From the NCBI RefSeq assembly GCF_000732195.1, contig NZ_JNNU01000005.1, forward strand, positions 62,001 to 126,000: DNA of 64,000 nucleotides. The letters are read 5' to 3'. The stretch is from Neorhizobium vignae. Its GTDB lineage: Bacteria; Pseudomonadota; Alphaproteobacteria; Rhizobiales; Rhizobiaceae. The translations under genes and the position numbers were made by a program. A model generated the notes under the pieces. It did not search any database. It saw only the letters and a list, made by a program, of their open reading frames with translations, and was not told the origin of the DNA. Every line of letters begins with the position of its first letter. Within the stretch, counting starts at the first letter, position 1. Positions 40,073-49,678 of this stretch are shown here, piece by piece.

Positions 40073-40921
40073 ATGCCGGAGGAGGGTAAGGCAGACAGAC
40101 AGACACCAGCCGACCGCCGCCGCAGGCAGCGTTCGGCGGTTTTGGTTTTCGGCTTTTTCCTGGCGGTGGTGCTGGCCGCCCTCGCGGCGACCGTGCTCAC
40201 CGTCAACAATGGCCGGAACTATAAGCGGCTGGTCCGGCAATTCGCGCTGGAACGATACCTTCTTCCCGCGCCACCGGCCCCGCCCCTGCGGGTCGGCAGC
40301 CATAGACCGCTACCGCCGGAAAAACACTACCCGCCCTGGCTTCTCAAAGCGGGCCTCGAGCGGATGGCGGTGTTCGAGAAGAGCGAGGCGCTTTCGGCCG
40401 AGGAGCGCTGCGACCTGCTGCGGGACGACAGGGGCGCGGCACCGACCTTCAGCCATTCAGGTGACGATTGGGAATGCCTGTTCTTCGAGGAATTCGGGAA
40501 TGCGGCTGAACCGGCTGCGCTCTTCATACAGGTCCGCGGCACGGAACCCGGCATCGTCAGCAGCTTTCGCATCAAGGTCAGCCTGACGGACCTGACCACA
40601 GAGCTTGCGGTGCTCAGCGGAGCGATCGGGGCCACCGAGCGTTTCGGCCTGCCTATGACGCCGGAGACGCGAGCCTATCTGATCGAGAAACTGGCGGGAC
40701 GCACCGAGTTCAGCTCGATCGTCGAAAACTACCGGATGACGTTCAGCCGGGAGATCACCGATGCACGGCGCTACAATCTGCTGATCCTGCCGCGCCGGCA
40801 AACTACCGGCTGCGGCGAACGCCCGTCGGCCCCGCCGGACAGGTGGGCTACGCCGATCTATCGCATGCCGGTCGGCTGCCTGACGCTGCGCAGCCTGTCT
40901 CAGCCGCAATCCGCCTCCTAA
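40073..40921 (+). CDS. DUF6030-like single-pass membrane protein
   Basis: A 282-residue protein with a basic cytoplasmic head (PADRRRRQRS), one membrane helix (about residues 20-44, VLVFGFFLAVVLAALAATVLTV) and a periplasmic domain of about 235 residues with three cysteines (CDLLRDD, WECLFFEE, TGCGER) plus one near the end. It resembles, from memory, the rhizobial DUF6030 family of unknown function. The ATG at 40073 gives the charged head; a longer frame begins at 40016. It is 115 bp after the phosphatase, probably cotranscribed, and overlaps the convergent yhaN-like gene by 4 bp. Confidence 0.65.
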   Translation: MPEEGKADRQTPADRRRRQRSAVLVFGFFLAVVLAALAATVLTVNNGRNYKRLVRQFALERYLLPAPPAPPLRVGSHRPLPPEKHYPPWLLKAGLERMAVFEKSEALSAEERCDLLRDDRGAAPTFSHSGDDWECLFFEEFGNAAEPAALFIQVRGTEPGIVSSFRIKVSLTDLTTELAVLSGAIGATERFGLPMTPETRAYLIEKLAGRTEFSSIVENYRMTFSREITDARRYNLLILPRRQTTGCGERPSAPPDRWATPIYRMPVGCLTLRSLSQPQSAS

Positions 40922-43900
40922 GCCCGCTCCAGCTGGACGAGATCCAGCCCGTCCCCCAGCTCGCGGCGCGCTGCCTCGACCAGGCTCATCTGGTGGGTAA
41001 AGAGCACCGTCTGGAATTTTTCGCCGGCCGCCGCGAGCGTCCGGATGCCCGCTGCGGTCCGCTCGTCGTCAAAGGTCTGGAAGATGTCGTCGAGAATCAG
41101 CGGCGCCGGTTCGTTGCGGCTGCAATAGTCTTCCAGGAAGGCGAGCCGCAGCGCAAGATAGAGCTGATCGCCGGTGCCTTCGCTCAAGCCGTCAAGCCTC
41201 ACCTGCTCGCCTGTATTCCGTTCGACCGCGAGCTGCAGCTCGTCGCGCTCGTCATAGACCTGGACGAGGCGCGAGAAACGGCCGCCGGTGAGATCGGCGA
41301 AGACCTGCCCTGCCCGTTGCATGACCGGATCGGCCTGGCGTTCGCGATAGGCGTCCATAGAGCTCGCCAGAATGCCTGCGGCGAGCTTCAGCACGACCCA
41401 GCGCCGCGCCAGTTCCCTGGCTTCCGCCTCGGCGGCAAGCTTCTGGAAGACGGCGCGTTCGGCACCGATGCCGGTTTCCAGCTCCCGGCGGCGGCGTTCG
41501 CTATCGGCCTGGGCAATGCCGAGCACCTTCATCCGCTCGACCTGCCGGGCATCCTCGGCATCCAGGCGCTCGATTTCCAGGCTGGCGGCGATCCTGTCGA
41601 AACCGACGAGCGCGGCGCGTGCCTCGTCTTCGGTCGCACCGTCCGACTGTTCGGCAAAGCGGCTGCGGCATTGCGCGAGGCTCGCTTCCAGCCGGTTGCG
41701 TTCGCGAAGATCACGGAGAAGGCCATCGGCCTCCTCGATATCCTTGGATGCGGCAGTGGCAAGCCCGCGCAGGTCCGCAATCAGTCTTTCCGCGTCGGCG
41801 GCGTGCCGGGCCACCGCGAGCTCGGCGCGCTCGAGCGCTGTGGTAAGAGTGGCCCGCTGGTTTGCGGCAGTCTTTGCGTCCGTGGCACGGTCATTCAGCA
41901 TGCCTGCCGCGACATCGGCAGGCAGCGAGACCAGATCCGGCGCCACTGCGGCGGCGAGCGCCTTCACCTCCGCTTCGAAATCCTCCATGTCCCGCGCCAT
42001 GCCCTTGACGCGGCGCTCCCGGTTTTCCCGTTCGGTAAGGAGATCGGGAACGGTGCGCCAGACATCCAGCGCCGCGAGAGCCATGTCGACCGTCGCGTCT
42101 TCGGAAAGGCCCGCCAGCACCGCGGCATTGGAGAACGTCGAGCGCCAGCGTTCGATATCCCGGCGCAGACCGGTCTCGCGCTCCTCCAGCTTTTCCAGCG
42201 TCTCTTCGGCGGAGTGGCGTTTGCCTTCCAGCGAACGGCTTTCGGTCCAACGCTCGGTCAGTTCCCCGATCCGGCGTTCCAGCCCGCGGGCGAGTGCCAG
42301 AGGCGGCAGTGCGGATGCGGCGAGACCGATGGCATCGGCCAGCGCCAGCAAGGCCGGCTTGAGTTTCTCCTCCCTCAGACGCAGCGTCTCCAGCTCGTCA
42401 CGCGCCTCGTCCAATGCACCCGACAGCAGGGAAAGTCCGTCGACGGCACGGCGCCATTCGATCATCCGCTCCGGCGTCGACGGTGCGACAGGTGCTGCGT
42501 GGAAAAGGTCTTCGAACTCGGTGACCGCATCGGCGGCGGCAATGTCGCTTTCCCTGGCCCCTATCTCGGCAGCGCCTACCGCCTCAAGCAGTTCCCGCTG
42601 CCGCAGGGTGAGATGGGCATGGCGCGAGACACGTTCTGCATCGGCGAGCGCCACATCGGCGAGCCGGTCTGCATCCTCCATGGCGATCTTCAGTTCGCTT
42701 AGTTTTTCGGCAGAAGGTTTTGTCCCGAGTGCCTCGACCTTTTCGTCGCGGCCGGCCCTTGCCGCTGCGATATCCTCGCGGGAGACGATCCGCCCCTGCC
42801 CTTCCAGCGCCCCAAGCTGGCCGGCGATCACCTTGGCTTCGTCGCGGAGGCCGGCGAGCTTCTGGGCCGCTTGGCTGCTCTCCGCTTTGGCGGTCTCGAT
42901 CAGCCGGCGGTGATGGGTGAGCGTCGCGATATCCGGCAGCGGCACCGAGAGAAGACGGGCGATATCCTTGACCGGCGGGTCGAGGCGCGCGGCTGCGGCG
43001 GCAAGATCGCTTTCGGCACGGGCGACGCGCACCTGCAGGGTCTCGATGCCGGAGAACTCGCTGACATCGGGGCGCAGCGCGGCGAGCTGTTCCGCCCACG
43101 GTTTCGGGTCGATCAACCGGCCATCCGGCCCGTGGTCTTCGAGCCGCCGCAACACATCCTGGGCGTCCTCGATCTGCTGGCGAAGCTGCTTCAGGCTGCG
43201 GTCGAGCTCGCTGCCCTCCTCGACAAGCTTGCGGAGGCGCACGAGATCGGCGTCAGTGGGCTGGGCGCGCTGAAGCTCGTCGAATTTGCCGAAGCCGAGC
43301 CGGCGGGCCGCCTGCGCGATACGCTGATCGAAATCGTCCACCTCGCCGCGCACCCGGGCGATATCTTCCCGCGCCTTGATGTAGGCGCCCTTGTCCGCAT
43401 GGGCGGCAAGTATGCTCGGCGCCGCGGCGATCAGCGCCTCATCGACATGCACGGCGCTGATTTCGTCGCGCAGACGCGAGACCTCGGCCTCCGCCGCCTT
43501 GAGCGCTTCGGCGTTCTTGTGCTCCGCCTCCAGAGCACCGGCCAGTCGCTCCTCGAAGCCGACGGGCAGCAGGGCCAGCGCCTCGTATTGCGTAATCGCC
43601 TCCCGCTCGCGGTCGATCTCCCGCAGCACCGGTTCAAGCCGCAGCAGCTTCCGCAACCGATCGAGGGCGCGCTTGGTTTCCTGCCGCTCCGCCTGCACGG
43701 CGGCGAGATCAGTTTCGATCTCGGCCTGTTCGGCGAGCAGCTTTTTCCAGTCGCCGGATTTCAGCTCGTTGTCGCGTTCGGCCTTGCGCGCCTCGTCATG
43801 GCTGTCGAGGACCTGATAGAACGAGCGGTCCTTGGAGCGACGCTGCGCATAGATGCCGTCGGCTTCCGCATCGAGCGACTTGCGCAGGTCAGAAAGCCCG

Positions 43901-44370
43901 GTCAGTCCTGAGGCTGCGGAAAACAGCAGGCTGCCAATCTCGCCGCCGCTCTTCAGCATCGTCTCTCCGCCGGCCCTGAGCGATGCTGAGTCGAGCCCGA
44001 AGGCGCGCTGGAACACATCGCGGGACAGCGTGCCGAGGAACGGCGCCAGGGCATCCTCGGCCAAGGCCTCTTCCACCTCGTTGGCGGCGAGCAGCGTGTT
44101 CTTGCGGCCGCGGCGGCGGCGGAATTCGAGCACCTGGCCATCGCGCGCGGTGATCGCGGCACCGACGCGAAGCGCGGTGGCATCATGCAAAAAACTGTAT
44201 TCGGCGGCCGTCGGGAAACCGAACAGCAGGTCGGAGATCGCCGACAGCGCCGAGGACTTTCCGGCTTCGTTGGGTCCGTAGATCACATGGAGCTTAGCAT
44301 CCGGGCGGAAGGTGAGCGTCCGGTCCGTCAGCGCACCGTAGCGCAGGATGTCGAGGCGGTTGAAACGCAT
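40918..44370 (-). CDS. YhaN-like (SbcC/Rad50-type) AAA ATPase
   Basis: A 1,150-residue SMC-like ATPase. Walker A is in VIYGPNEAGKSSALSAI (near residue 30). Very long Ala/Glu/Arg-rich coiled coils fill about 180-980. The ABC signature GLSEGTGDQLYLALRLAFLE and Walker B PLILDDIFQTFDDERT are near the C-terminus. With the adjacent nuclease gene it should form an SbcCD-like complex acting on DNA ends or hairpins. The gene starts 3 bp after the nuclease gene's stop. A central CxxC zinc hook is not obvious, which fits the YhaN type better than SbcC. Confidence 0.88.
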   Translation of the reverse strand: MRFNRLDILRYGALTDRTLTFRPDAKLHVIYGPNEAGKSSALSAISDLLFGFPTAAEYSFLHDATALRVGAAITARDGQVLEFRRRRGRKNTLLAANEVEEALAEDALAPFLGTLSRDVFQRAFGLDSASLRAGGETMLKSGGEIGSLLFSAASGLTGLSDLRKSLDAEADGIYAQRRSKDRSFYQVLDSHDEARKAERDNELKSGDWKKLLAEQAEIETDLAAVQAERQETKRALDRLRKLLRLEPVLREIDREREAITQYEALALLPVGFEERLAGALEAEHKNAEALKAAEAEVSRLRDEISAVHVDEALIAAAPSILAAHADKGAYIKAREDIARVRGEVDDFDQRIAQAARRLGFGKFDELQRAQPTDADLVRLRKLVEEGSELDRSLKQLRQQIEDAQDVLRRLEDHGPDGRLIDPKPWAEQLAALRPDVSEFSGIETLQVRVARAESDLAAAAARLDPPVKDIARLLSVPLPDIATLTHHRRLIETAKAESSQAAQKLAGLRDEAKVIAGQLGALEGQGRIVSREDIAAARAGRDEKVEALGTKPSAEKLSELKIAMEDADRLADVALADAERVSRHAHLTLRQRELLEAVGAAEIGARESDIAAADAVTEFEDLFHAAPVAPSTPERMIEWRRAVDGLSLLSGALDEARDELETLRLREEKLKPALLALADAIGLAASALPPLALARGLERRIGELTERWTESRSLEGKRHSAEETLEKLEERETGLRRDIERWRSTFSNAAVLAGLSEDATVDMALAALDVWRTVPDLLTERENRERRVKGMARDMEDFEAEVKALAAAVAPDLVSLPADVAAGMLNDRATDAKTAANQRATLTTALERAELAVARHAADAERLIADLRGLATAASKDIEEADGLLRDLRERNRLEASLAQCRSRFAEQSDGATEDEARAALVGFDRIAASLEIERLDAEDARQVERMKVLGIAQADSERRRRELETGIGAERAVFQKLAAEAEARELARRWVVLKLAAGILASSMDAYRERQADPVMQRAGQVFADLTGGRFSRLVQVYDERDELQLAVERNTGEQVRLDGLSEGTGDQLYLALRLAFLEDYCSRNEPAPLILDDIFQTFDDERTAAGIRTLAAAGEKFQTVLFTHQMSLVEAARRELGDGLDLVQLERA

Positions 44371-44373
44371 GGA

Positions 44374-45609
44374 TCAGCCCGCCCTCGCCGCACGCGAGAG
44401 CAGGAGATCGCGGGCCTCGGCCAGCAGCGCTTCGGCGTCGTCGCCGAGCGCCAGGTCGCCCGCTCCGATGCCGCCCGGCAGGCGGGCGGTGATCTCGGCG
44501 ATCTTGGCGTTGGCATCGGCGAGCAGTTCCGGGGCGAAGCCGCCCATCGGAATGAGGCCTTCGAGGCCAAGCATGTCGGTCGCGACGCTCGTCCCGTTGA
44601 TTGCCGGTTCGAGCCGCAATTCCAGTTTTTCGAGCCAGATATCCTGGTGGGAACGGTGGCAGGCGGCCTGGACCTCGTCGCGAAAATCCTCGGCGCGGGC
44701 CATGACCTCGTTGCGGAAGCGGCTTTTGCCCGTGAGACGGATGCGCAGCGCCAGCGGCCGGCCTTCCATCCGCTCGACGACATCTTCCAGTGCATTCTCG
44801 GTGCGGCGCAGGATCGCCGGGATGTTGTCGTCCGGTTCGACCGCGACCACGAGCTCGGCAAAGCGGGCGCTGTCGGTGATGATCCGCTCATGGGTGATAC
44901 GGCCGTCCTCGACGGTCACCAGGACCGCGCCTTTCGCCCCCTGCTCGCGGATCGAGCGACCCTGGAGGTTGCCGGGGAAAACAACCAGCGGGTCCTCGGC
45001 GACGATCTCGAAGTCATGCACATGGCCAAGCGCCCAATAGTCGTAACCGCGCGAGCGCAGGTCCTCGACCGAGCACGGCGCATAGGGCGCATGCGGCTCG
45101 CGGCCGGTGAGCGAGGTATGCAGCACGCCGATATTGAACCAACCCCCTTCGGGCTTCGGATAGGCCAGCGCCAGGTTGTCGACCGCCGAGCGTTCGGCAA
45201 AACCCTGGCCGTGCAGCGCCACCTTCAGATGATCGAGCTTGAAACTGCCCGGCTTGTTGACCGGGAACTCGCTGACATTCTTCGGCAGGGTGATCGTCTT
45301 GGTGATGACGCTTTCGGCGTCGTGATTACCCTTCAGCAGGAATACCGGAATGCCGGCGCGTTCCAGCCGCGCCACTTCGCGGTTGAAGAACAGGCCGATC
45401 TTGTTGTCCTTCCAGTCGCCGTCATAGACGTCGCCGGCGACGATGAAGAAATCTACCCGGCGCTCCACCGCCTGGTCGACCAGGCCTGAAAACGCCCTGC
45501 GGCTTGCCTCGATGAACAGTTCGGCAATCGCGGCATCCTTCAGCGCCAGCCCCTGGAAGGGACTGCCGAGATGCAGGTCGGCGGCGTGAATGAATCGGAA
45601 GGAGGTCAT
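44374..45609 (-). CDS. YhaO-like (SbcD/Mre11-type) metallophosphoesterase
   Basis: A 411-residue DNA exonuclease-family protein. Calcineurin-like motifs are ordered normally: HAADLHLGSPF (residues 8-18), VAGDVYDGDWKDN near 58, LLKGNHDAES near 94, then the ALGHVHDFEIV His pair near 200. The C-terminal 130 residues form the capping domain. It is a partner of the downstream ATPase gene, with only 3 bp between them. It is divergent from the aldo/keto reductase across a 115-bp region. Confidence 0.88.
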   Translation of the reverse strand: MTSFRFIHAADLHLGSPFQGLALKDAAIAELFIEASRRAFSGLVDQAVERRVDFFIVAGDVYDGDWKDNKIGLFFNREVARLERAGIPVFLLKGNHDAESVITKTITLPKNVSEFPVNKPGSFKLDHLKVALHGQGFAERSAVDNLALAYPKPEGGWFNIGVLHTSLTGREPHAPYAPCSVEDLRSRGYDYWALGHVHDFEIVAEDPLVVFPGNLQGRSIREQGAKGAVLVTVEDGRITHERIITDSARFAELVVAVEPDDNIPAILRRTENALEDVVERMEGRPLALRIRLTGKSRFRNEVMARAEDFRDEVQAACHRSHQDIWLEKLELRLEPAINGTSVATDMLGLEGLIPMGGFAPELLADANAKIAEITARLPGGIGAGDLALGDDAEALLAEARDLLLSRAARAG

Positions 45610-45724
45610 CGAATCGCTTGTTTCGGTTGCCGGAGCAGATCAGGTGTTTTAGGCAAATGCCGGGCACGAAGAAAGCTCGGGGTTCCGCAGCCTGTGGATA
45701 GCCCAATCAAACTCGGAGGACACC

Positions 45725-46711
45725 ATGAGAAACCACGCGTTCGGACGCACATCCTTCACCGTCAGCGAGATCGGTTTCGGCGCCTGGCAAATCGGCGGCT
45801 CCTGGGGCGACGTCAGCCAAGCGGACGGAGCCAAGGCGCTGGAAGCGGCGCTCGATGCCGGCGTGACCTTCATCGATACCGCCGACGTTTATGGCGACGG
45901 CCGCTCGGAAAAGATCATTGCCGGCGTCCTGAAGTCGCGCGGCGGCGATCGTCCCATGGTCGCGACCAAGGCCGGTAGGCGCCTGAGCCCCCATGTCGCG
46001 GACGGCTATACCAAGGCCAATCTCGAAGGCTTCATCGACCGCAGCCTCAAGAACCTCGAAATCGAAAGCCTGGACCTCGTGCAGCTCCACTGCCCGCCGA
46101 CCGAAGTCCTCTATCGCCCGGAAGTGTTTGGCGCACTCGACGATCTGCGTCGCGCCGGCAAGATCCGGAACTACGGCGTCAGCGTCGAAAAGGTCGAGGA
46201 GGCGCTGAAGGCGATCGAATATCCCGACGTCACCAGCATCCAGATCATCTACAACATCTTTCGCCAGCGCCCGGCCGACCTGTTCTTCAATGAGGCCAGG
46301 CGGAAGAATGTCGCGGTCATCGTCCGCGTACCGCTCGCCAGCGGGCTGCTGTCGGGCAAGATCACCCGCGATACCGCATTTGCCAAGGACGACCATCGCA
46401 ACTTCAACCGGCATGGCGATGCCTTCGATGTCGGCGAGACTTTTGCCGGCGTGCCGTTCGAAGTGGGCCTCCAGGCGGTCGAGGAAGTCCGCAAGCTGGT
46501 GCCGCAGGGAGCGTCGATGGCAGCCTTTGCGCTGAAATGGATTCTGATGAACGAGGCGGTTACCGTCGTCATTCCGGGCGCCCGCAACGAGGCTCAGGCC
46601 AGGGGTAATGCGGCGGCTTCAGAGCTTGCCGCACTTTCGGCCGACGTGATGACGGCGACCAAGGAAATCTATGCGCGGCTGGTTGCCCCGCACGTGCATC
46701 AGCGTTGGTAG
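45725..46711 (+). CDS. Aldo/keto reductase
   Basis: A 328-residue (beta/alpha)8 NADPH-dependent reductase. Catalytic residues are visible: D51 and Y56 in DTADVYGDG, a Lys in MVATKAG, and a His in LVQLHCPP. The C-terminal cofactor sequence VVIPGARNEAQARGNAAA is typical of the family. GGAGG sits 5 bases before the ATG. The substrate cannot be told. It stands alone and ends at a shared bidirectional terminator. Confidence 0.92.
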   Translation: MRNHAFGRTSFTVSEIGFGAWQIGGSWGDVSQADGAKALEAALDAGVTFIDTADVYGDGRSEKIIAGVLKSRGGDRPMVATKAGRRLSPHVADGYTKANLEGFIDRSLKNLEIESLDLVQLHCPPTEVLYRPEVFGALDDLRRAGKIRNYGVSVEKVEEALKAIEYPDVTSIQIIYNIFRQRPADLFFNEARRKNVAVIVRVPLASGLLSGKITRDTAFAKDDHRNFNRHGDAFDVGETFAGVPFEVGLQAVEEVRKLVPQGASMAAFALKWILMNEAVTVVIPGARNEAQARGNAAASELAALSADVMTATKEIYARLVAPHVHQRW

Positions 46712-46782
46712 GAACGGCGAGCCTGCCGATCAAAGTGGCAGCTCAAACACCGAGGCCCGCCAAAATATGATCCCAGAAACAC

Positions 46783-46810
46783 AAAAAGGCCGGGCAAAAC
46801 CCGGCCTTTT
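46783..46810. terminator. Bidirectional terminator between convergent genes
   Basis: An 11-bp perfect stem AAAAGGCCGGG / CCCGGCCTTTT with a 5-base loop gives a U-tract on both strands. It lies between the aldo/keto reductase (plus) and the phytase-like gene (minus). Confidence 0.88.
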
Positions 46811-46830
46811 CCGTTTCAGCCTTGAAGGGC

Positions 46831-49020
46831 TCAGTTGGTGCCCTTGAGATCGACCGGGAAGAACAGGGTCTCGCCGGAGCTGTCATCGACGCCGTCGTTG
46901 TCGGTGACGGCGAAGGCCTTGCCGGACTTGTCGAAGGTGAAGCCTTCCAGCTTGTCGACCACATAGCCGTTGGAAGCCTTCAGATCGGGGATGAAATCGT
47001 GGGCTTCTTCCTTCTTGACCACCGGCAGTTCGGTGCCGATCTTGGCCGGCTTCAGGTCGGCGATCGCCACCCGGTAGAGCTTCTTCAGCTTGGCGGCATC
47101 GCCGATCAGGTTATCGCGCTCGATGATGTAGACATAGTCGCCATGGGCGGTGATTTCAGAAAGGCCGACCCAACCGGCCCCGGCCTTCTCGAGCGGGTAA
47201 CGCACGGCGCCCCACTCCTTGGACTTCGGCTTGTAGGAGACGAGCTTGACGGTACCCTTCGGGTCATCCTTCCATTCGCGCTGCATCGCCATCCACAGGA
47301 CCATGTCGTCGCCCGACCCGACCGTCGTCACGCCTTCGAAACCGAAGCGGGTCTCGCCGGCGAGCAGGTCTGCGGGCAGGCCGATCTCGGCCTTGATCTC
47401 GCCCTTGGCGTCGACGTTGTAGAGGCCATGGCCGGTCAGCTTGGCCGAGTCGCCTTCCGACGCCAGCCAGAAACCGCCCTTGCCGTCGAGCGCGATGCCC
47501 TCGATGTCGAGTTTCTGGGCCGGCTGGCCGCCGCGGGTGATGCGCAGGACGCCGGTGATTTCAGCGGGCTTCCTGGTGGTGTCGATGGTGAAGATCGACG
47601 GCTGCATATTGTAGACCGAGTCGCTGACGGCATAGAGGATGCCGTCCTTCTGGGCGTCGCCGACCAGGCCCGAGAGCGCGCCCCAGCCGAGCACATTGCC
47701 GTCGACGTCCTTGGACACGAGCTTCGGATAGCTGGCCACGCCTTCTTCCAGGGCGTAGAGCATGACATGCGAACGGGCGCCGCCGTCCTTGCCGAGATCG
47801 ACTTCATTGGCGGTCGCAAACAGGTTGCGGCCCGGAATGGCGACGGCGCCTTCCGGCGAGATGCCCGAGGGCAGGATCTGCATGAGCTGCGGTTCGGCAC
47901 CGGTGTCCTTGTAGACGGCGACAACCGAGGCGCGTTCGGCGAGCAGGAAGAAATACTTCTGTCCGTTGAAGGTCGCTGCTTCCATGCCTTCGACCTCGAT
48001 GCCCTTCGAGCGCGCGCGCTTTTCCGGGAAATGGCCGAGGCGGGCAACCGCGCGCTCCAGCGAGGCGCCGGATTCGTAGAGAACCTTGCCGGTGCGATCG
48101 AAGATGGTGAAGCCGCGCGAGCCGCCCTTCCAGTCGCCTTCGTTGGCGACCACGAGGCGGTTGTTGTCGAGCCACTTGACGGCGTCGGGCTCGCGCAACG
48201 CCGACGCCTTGCCGGTGAAGGAGAGCTGGCCGTCGGTCTTGTTGTCGATGCCTTCGAGATCGGCCTTGCCGGCGGAGAAGTGGCCGGTGACCTGGCCGGT
48301 CTTACCGTCGATGATGACGATCTCGTTGTTTTCCTGCATCGTCAGGGCAATTTCGCCATTGTCGTTGATGGCGACGAATTCCGGCTCCGGATCTTCCGGC
48401 GCGACACCGGCAAGGCCGGTCAGCGTCACGTGCTTGATCGAGGCGCAGTCGGCGGTGCCGTCCTTCAGGGAGACAATCACCAGGTCGCCGGCCGGCATCT
48501 GCGGGAGGGCGCCATCGTTGACCTCCTCGTCGCGCTCGTTCTCGATCGCGATCGCGGCAAAGGTCTTGTCCTTGGAGACGGCGATCGAATCCGGCTGGCC
48601 GCCGAGATCGCAGGTCAGGTCGACCTTCTTCGTCGCGATATCGACGACGGCGAGCATGCCGGTCGGTTTCTGCTTGCTTTCGCCGGTGTTGACGGCGGCG
48701 AGAACCTTCTTGCCGACTGCAGCAACCGAGGTCGGTTCGCCCTTGAAGGTCAGCGCGCCGAGCGCCTTCGGGGCCTTCGGATCGGTGATGTCGACGAAGC
48801 CGATCGCGCCGAGCGGGCTATCCGTATAGATGAGCGTCATGCCGTCTTCGCTGGCGGTGACGATTTCAGCCGAACTCGGGCTCAGTTTGTCCTTGTCGGC
48901 GGGAAGATTGGCGGCGACGGGGAAAGACGCGATGCGGTTGAAAACCTGCTCGGCGCTCGCCGGCACGGCAACGGAAGCAAGAAGTGCTGCGGTCAACGCG
49001 GCACGAAATGAAAACGTCAT
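46831..49020 (-). CDS. Secreted phytase-like/esterase-like beta-propeller protein
   Basis: A 729-residue exported protein with a signal peptide (MTFSFRAALTAALLASVAVP, cleavage after ASA). Repeats of the form DITDPKAPKALGALTF and VVDIATKKVDLTCDLGG are typical of a WD/YVTN-like propeller in the first half. The second half (EKSGIEVEGMEA-type region, TFSPEG, GFEGVTTVGSGDDMVLWMAMQ, YIIERDN) matches the esterase-like-activity-of-phytase family. Actual phytase activity is unproven. The start at 49020 is set by AGGAGGG 6 bases upstream; the upstream in-frame extension lacks a signal sequence. It is probably periplasmic. Confidence 0.85.
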   Translation of the reverse strand: MTFSFRAALTAALLASVAVPASAEQVFNRIASFPVAANLPADKDKLSPSSAEIVTASEDGMTLIYTDSPLGAIGFVDITDPKAPKALGALTFKGEPTSVAAVGKKVLAAVNTGESKQKPTGMLAVVDIATKKVDLTCDLGGQPDSIAVSKDKTFAAIAIENERDEEVNDGALPQMPAGDLVIVSLKDGTADCASIKHVTLTGLAGVAPEDPEPEFVAINDNGEIALTMQENNEIVIIDGKTGQVTGHFSAGKADLEGIDNKTDGQLSFTGKASALREPDAVKWLDNNRLVVANEGDWKGGSRGFTIFDRTGKVLYESGASLERAVARLGHFPEKRARSKGIEVEGMEAATFNGQKYFFLLAERASVVAVYKDTGAEPQLMQILPSGISPEGAVAIPGRNLFATANEVDLGKDGGARSHVMLYALEEGVASYPKLVSKDVDGNVLGWGALSGLVGDAQKDGILYAVSDSVYNMQPSIFTIDTTRKPAEITGVLRITRGGQPAQKLDIEGIALDGKGGFWLASEGDSAKLTGHGLYNVDAKGEIKAEIGLPADLLAGETRFGFEGVTTVGSGDDMVLWMAMQREWKDDPKGTVKLVSYKPKSKEWGAVRYPLEKAGAGWVGLSEITAHGDYVYIIERDNLIGDAAKLKKLYRVAIADLKPAKIGTELPVVKKEEAHDFIPDLKASNGYVVDKLEGFTFDKSGKAFAVTDNDGVDDSSGETLFFPVDLKGTN

Positions 49021-49130
49021 GGGAAGCCCTCCTGTCCATGAAACACAGGTGGCTTGTGAGCCACGGTCATGACAGGCGGATGACAGTTTTCGGATCCGGC
49101 GTCCTGGCCGGCGGAGATTAGCTTTTCGTA

Positions 49131-49161
49131 AAAAAAGGCCCGGGAAAAACCCGGGCCTTTT
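49131..49161 (-). terminator. Rho-independent terminator of hupB
   Basis: A perfect 12-bp stem AAAAGGCCCGGG / CCCGGGCCTTTT, 5-base loop, with seven U residues on the minus-strand transcript, 40 bp after the hupB stop. The 4 T residues on the plus strand would also work weakly. Confidence 0.88.
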
Positions 49162-49201
49162 CAAATGCGAGACTGTAACAGGATGCCTCGAAGGCAGCGT
49201 G

Positions 49202-49477
49202 TTAGCTGTTGACTGCGTCCTTCAGGCCCTTGCCGGCCGAGAACTTCGGCACGTTACGTGCCGGGATGTCGACTTCGGCGCCGGTCGAAGGATTACGACC
49301 CTTGGACGCTTCGCGACGGGAAACGGAGAAGCTGCCGAAACCGGCAAGACGGATATCGCCGCCCTTCTTCAGTTCAGCCTGTACGGTCTCAAAAACGGCG
49401 TCTACAGCGGATGCGGCATCAGCCTTGGAGAGGCCGGCCTTCTCGGCCACTGCGGATACCAACTCATTCTTATTCAT
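49202..49477 (-). CDS. hupB: DNA-binding protein HU
   Basis: A 91-residue histone-like protein of normal length that bends and compacts DNA as a dimer. Signature elements are the MNKNELVSAVAEKAGLSKADA helix and the DNA-gripping arm GFGSFSVSRREASKGRNPSTG. The ATG has AAAGGGG upstream. It lies after lon on the same strand with its own promoter and terminators on both sides. Confidence 0.97.
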   Translation of the reverse strand: MNKNELVSAVAEKAGLSKADAASAVDAVFETVQAELKKGGDIRLAGFGSFSVSRREASKGRNPSTGAEVDIPARNVPKFSAGKGLKDAVNS

Positions 49478-49527
49478 GTTTCCACCCCTTTCAAACGGTT
49501 TTGGAACGACTCATGTAATCGGGGCAG

Positions 49528-49555
49528 ACAATAGTCAGGCGCCCGCCCGTGGCAA
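49528..49555 (-). promoter_or_regulatory. Candidate promoter of hupB
   Basis: On the minus strand TTGCCA, a 16-base spacer and TATTGT lie about 50 bases before the hupB start and after the lon terminator. Reading the -35 box as GTTGCC gives a 17-base spacer. A good sigma-70 type match. Confidence 0.5.
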
Positions 49556-49607
49556 CCCAAAAGCTCCGCAATCGCCTGAAAAACAAGGGGTACGCGTTAT
49601 TTTTCAC

Positions 49608-49637
49608 AAAAAAAGCCGGCGTTGTGCCGGCTTTTTT
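49608..49637 (-). terminator. Rho-independent terminator of lon
   Basis: The stem GCCGGC / GCCGGC (extended by A/T pairs) with loop GTTGT is followed on the minus strand by seven U residues, 41 bp after the lon stop codon. It separates lon from hupB transcription. Confidence 0.88.
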
Positions 49638-49678
49638 CATTGCTGGTGCCAATTTGGCATAACCCAAAAGGGTATCGA

